This document shows positions 60,301-64,000 of a stretch of DNA of 64,000 nt, piece by piece. Every line of letters starts with the position of its first letter. Within the stretch, counting starts at the first letter, position 1. Position numbers and translations under genes: made by a program. Origin of the DNA: Acridotheres tristis (lineage: Eukaryota > Chordata > Aves > Passeriformes > Sturnidae); NCBI GenBank assembly GCA_037013685.1, contig CM072919.1, positions 31,417,935 to 31,481,934 on the forward strand, read 5' to 3'. The notes below the pieces were generated by a model. The model was not told the origin of the DNA. It saw only the letters and a program-made list of their open reading frames with translations, and searched no databases.

Positions 60301-63300
60301 GGATGTCTCTGGGAATTGGCAGTGTGTCTCTACATAAATATTTAGACTTTTTTTTAACCAGAAGAGTTACTAAGTTGGCAATTTTCCTCCTGTGAGAAGA
60401 TAGATATTTTGGTGTCCAGGTCAGCATCTGTCCTTAGCTGGAAGGATTTTCAAATGAGACAGAATTTCCCTTACTTGTGGCAAGCTAGTGCTTCACCCTC
60501 AAGAACTGGGTGTATTCATTTTGTATATACTTAGAAGTTGAAGATAAAGTGTCTTATAAAAGAAGGTTCAATGGGAACCTAAAATACCAGTTAAATTCAA
60601 TCTATGCTCTGTCCTTTTTTGTCATCTATGAAAAAAAGGAAAATAGATCTTCTTGAGAATAGATCCTTCTGATAAATTAGAATCACCCTTGAAGTCCACT
60701 GTAGACTATATCATGCCTATGTGGCGGTTGTGGGAAGTGTTAAGGTACAATGAAACACAGGAAAAGGAATATGGGAGAATGTGATATCTATCTCCTGTTA
60801 AATAATGCTGCCCCACCATTAATTTCACTGTATCATTCAGAGATGCTGCTGCCTAAGTAAAGATCCATTTTAAAACAAAATTCTTTCCTGTCAAAGATGA
60901 AATGCAATTTCACTATCTTTATGAACTTTGAATTATACAAAACACTTTAGGTCAACTTCATCTTTTCCTTCTTTCTGAAAATGCAGTAAGACTTTGCAGA
61001 TATTATTTTGTATTCTGCTTTCCTCTCTAAGTCATATTAAGGTGACATTTACTGTTTCACTTCTGTTTGGCTTGTTTGCACTGGAAAGTGATTCTGCATT
61101 TCTGGCTAAGTTTTTTTCCAAACACGATAAAGCTGAATCAGGGTTTATATCTGTGAATGTCTCCAAGTTTCTTTATCTGTCCAAGGCAGCAGGTTTCTTA
61201 TCTGACAGCCTTATAATTATGAAAGTAGCTGAATATTAATGATTCAGTGCTTACATAAACAACTGGCCTCAGAGAAATCTAATGAACTAACCTGCAGGAT
61301 TTAATTTTGCCTAATTAAATGTAAATAATGTTTAATGTTGTATGTGACAGGATTTCTCCAGAAACTTAGGGAAGTTTTTATGTAACCAAAGTGCTCTTAT
61401 GAATGCAGAGTGAGTGCCATACTAAACATCATGAGATTGCATGTTGCATTTTGTTTTCAGTAGTTATCTATGCCTTTAAATAGAAAACAAAGATATTTAA
61501 GATTGGGTGCGGCCTATAATATTGGGTATCAGAAGATGCTTGTGCTACGCATAACTACATGCTACTCTGAACTTCTTCATTTCTTTCTCTCAAAGCAGGC
61601 TACTAGCCAGAAAAATATTTCAATCAATTAAGATCATTTTGATAGCAGTCAAAACCCCTTTTTTAATGCTTATCTGTTTTCTTCTTTTCTACAGTGTTAA
61701 GTATCAACATTATGTATTTTATTCATTTAAAATAAAATATTGCTGATACTTTATTTTAAATTAATTTAAATTTATTTTAAATTATTTTATTTGAAATGTT
61801 TTTGTTGATTAGATATAAACCAGATAGAGTTGAATCATCAGATGCTATGTCTCTTTTTCATTGCAGGGATATCTTGTAAATTAAATCCAGAATAAAATGT
61901 ATTTATAGATTTTCATATCTGTGTGTATGAACTTGTTTGCGATATGATTAAGAATCCAAGAATGATGGACCAAGTCACCTTTGGGAAAAGACTACAGCAG
62001 CTATTTTTATTCTACTCTGTATTTGTCCATGTGGTGTTAGGGTAACTGAGGTAACTAAATCATTACAGTCCTGCAAGACTGCCTATGAATATGCACCCCT
62101 CAATTTCCTGATTTCTCCAAGTACTTCTTAGAGGTAGAGAGGGTTTAAAATTTTTCTCTGGGATCAGTGCTCTGAAGAAATCTAGTTGTTATTCAGACAC
62201 ACAAATGAGCTATCAAAAACTGAATAATGACATTACCTGAGGAAGACAGCTTGGATAAGGTAATACGAAGCACCACAAGTGGACATTATCTTTTATTGAT
62301 GAAATGCCACCTCAACACCCAATCTTTTCACTCTTCTAGAATTTGGAAAGAAAACCATGCAATCAAACCATGGGAAGGTACTAAGTGGGAGAACAAAAAG
62401 GTAAGATTTGTAGCGTGTTTCTCATGCTTCTATGGGATGCGAATACATTTATCCTGTTTTTGTCTTCTATATCCTGAGAAATAGAAATTGATTTCAATAT
62501 GTTATTTTACAGCTGTAAAATTGTTAGTATTTTCCTTACATGGAACATACAACTGTACCTATGGCAGATAAATAAAAAATGGGCTGGTATTCCATGGACA
62601 ATATTTAAGAGGTTAAATCAAGCAAAAAGTCTTTGCTTTGCTCTCAGAAAGAATTTAGAGAACAACAAGTTTTTAGAGTTTCAACAGGAATGTTCATAAA
62701 TATGACTATTAGGACAAAAACATTTTCTATTTAAAACCATGGTGCTTCTCAGCCAGGCCCATTTAAGAACAGATACTCTAAATTTTGGTCCTGTCTTCTG
62801 CCATATGTGAGTGATGCCTAAACATGTACATTCAAATAGCTGCAGATTTTATTTGCGATGTGTTTACAACTGAGTTTGGATTAAAACAGATTTTATGGTA
62901 CTGATACATCTACATGAGACCAAGGCCAGGCTCAATACATCCTTGTTTGATGTGCTCTCTCAGATGGAATTTCTTAGACATGATTGTTGAGGTGGGAATG
63001 GTACTGCAGGCATTTTTTTGTCTTTCAGCTGTTATGGCTGCTGCAATATTTGCTCATTTCTGTTCTTTCTTTTCACTTTGTGTTCCTGAGGCCTTATGAA
63101 GGTGACCCTGCAATCAGTATAAAAATTATGACTAATAATACTGAAGAGAAAATATTAATGAAAATATTATATATATATATACATAAATATATATATAAAT
63201 ATATATTAAAAATATATATAAATATATAAATATATATAAAATAAAGGGAAAATATTAATATTATATTATTATATATTCTTTTGATAAAGAAAACTGCCAA

Positions 63301-64000
63301 AATAATGTGGGATGTGTTCATTTCTCATCACTGTTTTATCTCTGTATCTTTTTTTATTATTATTTTACTGGATATTTCTATCATCTAATTTTTAGAATTT
63401 TTGTGTTATACATACATTTCTACATGGACTTTCAAAATGAGATAAAGAGCTGAGTTCTATTCTGACCTACTTTTGGTGATTTGACTTTATTTATTTTTGT
63501 GTTCTCCTACTCATTCCTACTCGACTACACTGAGTTTCCATTAACTTTCCATTCTAAGTGAAATGCTGATGAGTACATGAGTAAGATTGAGCTACAGATT
63601 CAATGATGTGGAAAGCTGAATTACATCTTCAGTAAGACCCTCAAACATGCACATGTATACACAATGAGATGCATTTACTTTGGCTGTGGGCACAAAGCAG
63701 GCGTAGCCTCAGAGAACTGCAATTCTTTTTTTGTCCTTTTTCTTTTCTTTTTTTTTTTAAGCAAAGAAAAAATTCAGTCTTTTTCTAGTTTGTGTTTATC
63801 TGCTCTGTCCTGCTGAGAATTCATTTCAGTGAAAAAAGGCTTTGTTTGCTTTCATATTATATGTATAAATATCATTGTATAATTATGATTCAAGGACTTG
63901 TAAGTGACACTTGAGACAGGGCAAATACTGAAGGCAGATGAGCTAGTTAAAACCTGTCAAAGTATTGCAACTAGGTCTAGATATTTAGTTTTCAAGGTGT
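60301..64000. other. Intergenic, no gene seen
   Basis: AT-rich, ending without any recognisable feature. Simple repeats are at 63161-63243 (listed separately) and a T run at 63741-63760. Confidence 0.55.
63161..63243 (+). repeat. (ATATAAAT)n AT-rich microsatellite
   Basis: About 80 bases of A and T with a single C, in TATA and TATAAATA units. Short tyrosine/isoleucine-rich frames on both strands come from it. Confidence 0.9.

Noticed and set aside
1..64000. CRISPR arrays, tRNA or rRNA genes, bacterial operons
   Set aside because: The window shows vertebrate repeats throughout. No regularly spaced repeats or cloverleaf box motifs were recognised, though a tRNA scan was not run.

Overview
The window looks like bird nuclear DNA, most likely from a songbird. 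It is AT-rich, non-coding and littered with decayed retroelements. The bird call rests on CR1 LINE fragments with the avian 3' end, on ERVL-type LTRs ending in the AAACCAYRACA signature, and on avian-type ERV polymerase relics of all three retroviral classes. I found no host exon, tRNA, rRNA or CRISPR array that I could defend. The long open frames are retroelement relics, their antisense shadows, or chance frames in AT-rich DNA.

Layout. (1) About 1.1-3.7 kb, minus strand: 3' half of a class I (gammaretrovirus-like) ERV, with RNase H and integrase relics, a duplicated polypurine tract and an LTR. (2) 4.70-5.15 kb: solo ERVL-type LTR. (3) 13.89-19.74 kb, minus strand: one decayed ERVL provirus with both LTRs recognisable, a 5-bp flanking duplication with one mismatch, and gag, protease, RT, RNase H and integrase relics; a class I-type solo LTR (14.43-15.02 kb, plus strand) sits in a CA/TA microsatellite inside it. 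(4) 27.01-29.15 kb: a 540-bp LTR-like repeat (minus), then an ERVL LTR with non-coding internal sequence (plus). (5) 33.35-35.96 kb: two CR1 LINE 3' fragments in the same direction. (6) 45.83-46.36 kb: second copy of the 540-bp repeat. (7) 46.90-51.02 kb, minus strand: the best preserved element, a class II (ERVK/beta-like) provirus with an exact 6-bp target duplication, primer binding site, polypurine tract and integrase, but no recognisable RT. A further 642-bp element interrupts its 3' LTR between 10-bp direct repeats. (8) 59.08-59.43 kb: an inverted CR1 fragment, followed by a GC-richer patch of unknown nature.

The remaining DNA is single-copy as far as I can see, with scattered microsatellites, two long perfect palindromes and a few stretches dense in homeodomain-like TAATTA cores that may be conserved non-coding elements. 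Nothing here works together as a host gene system, and I did not find a convincing undescribed biological system. The value lies in the nesting, deletions and insertion footprints of the retroelements. All family calls come from motif recognition by eye, and percent identities are rough estimates.
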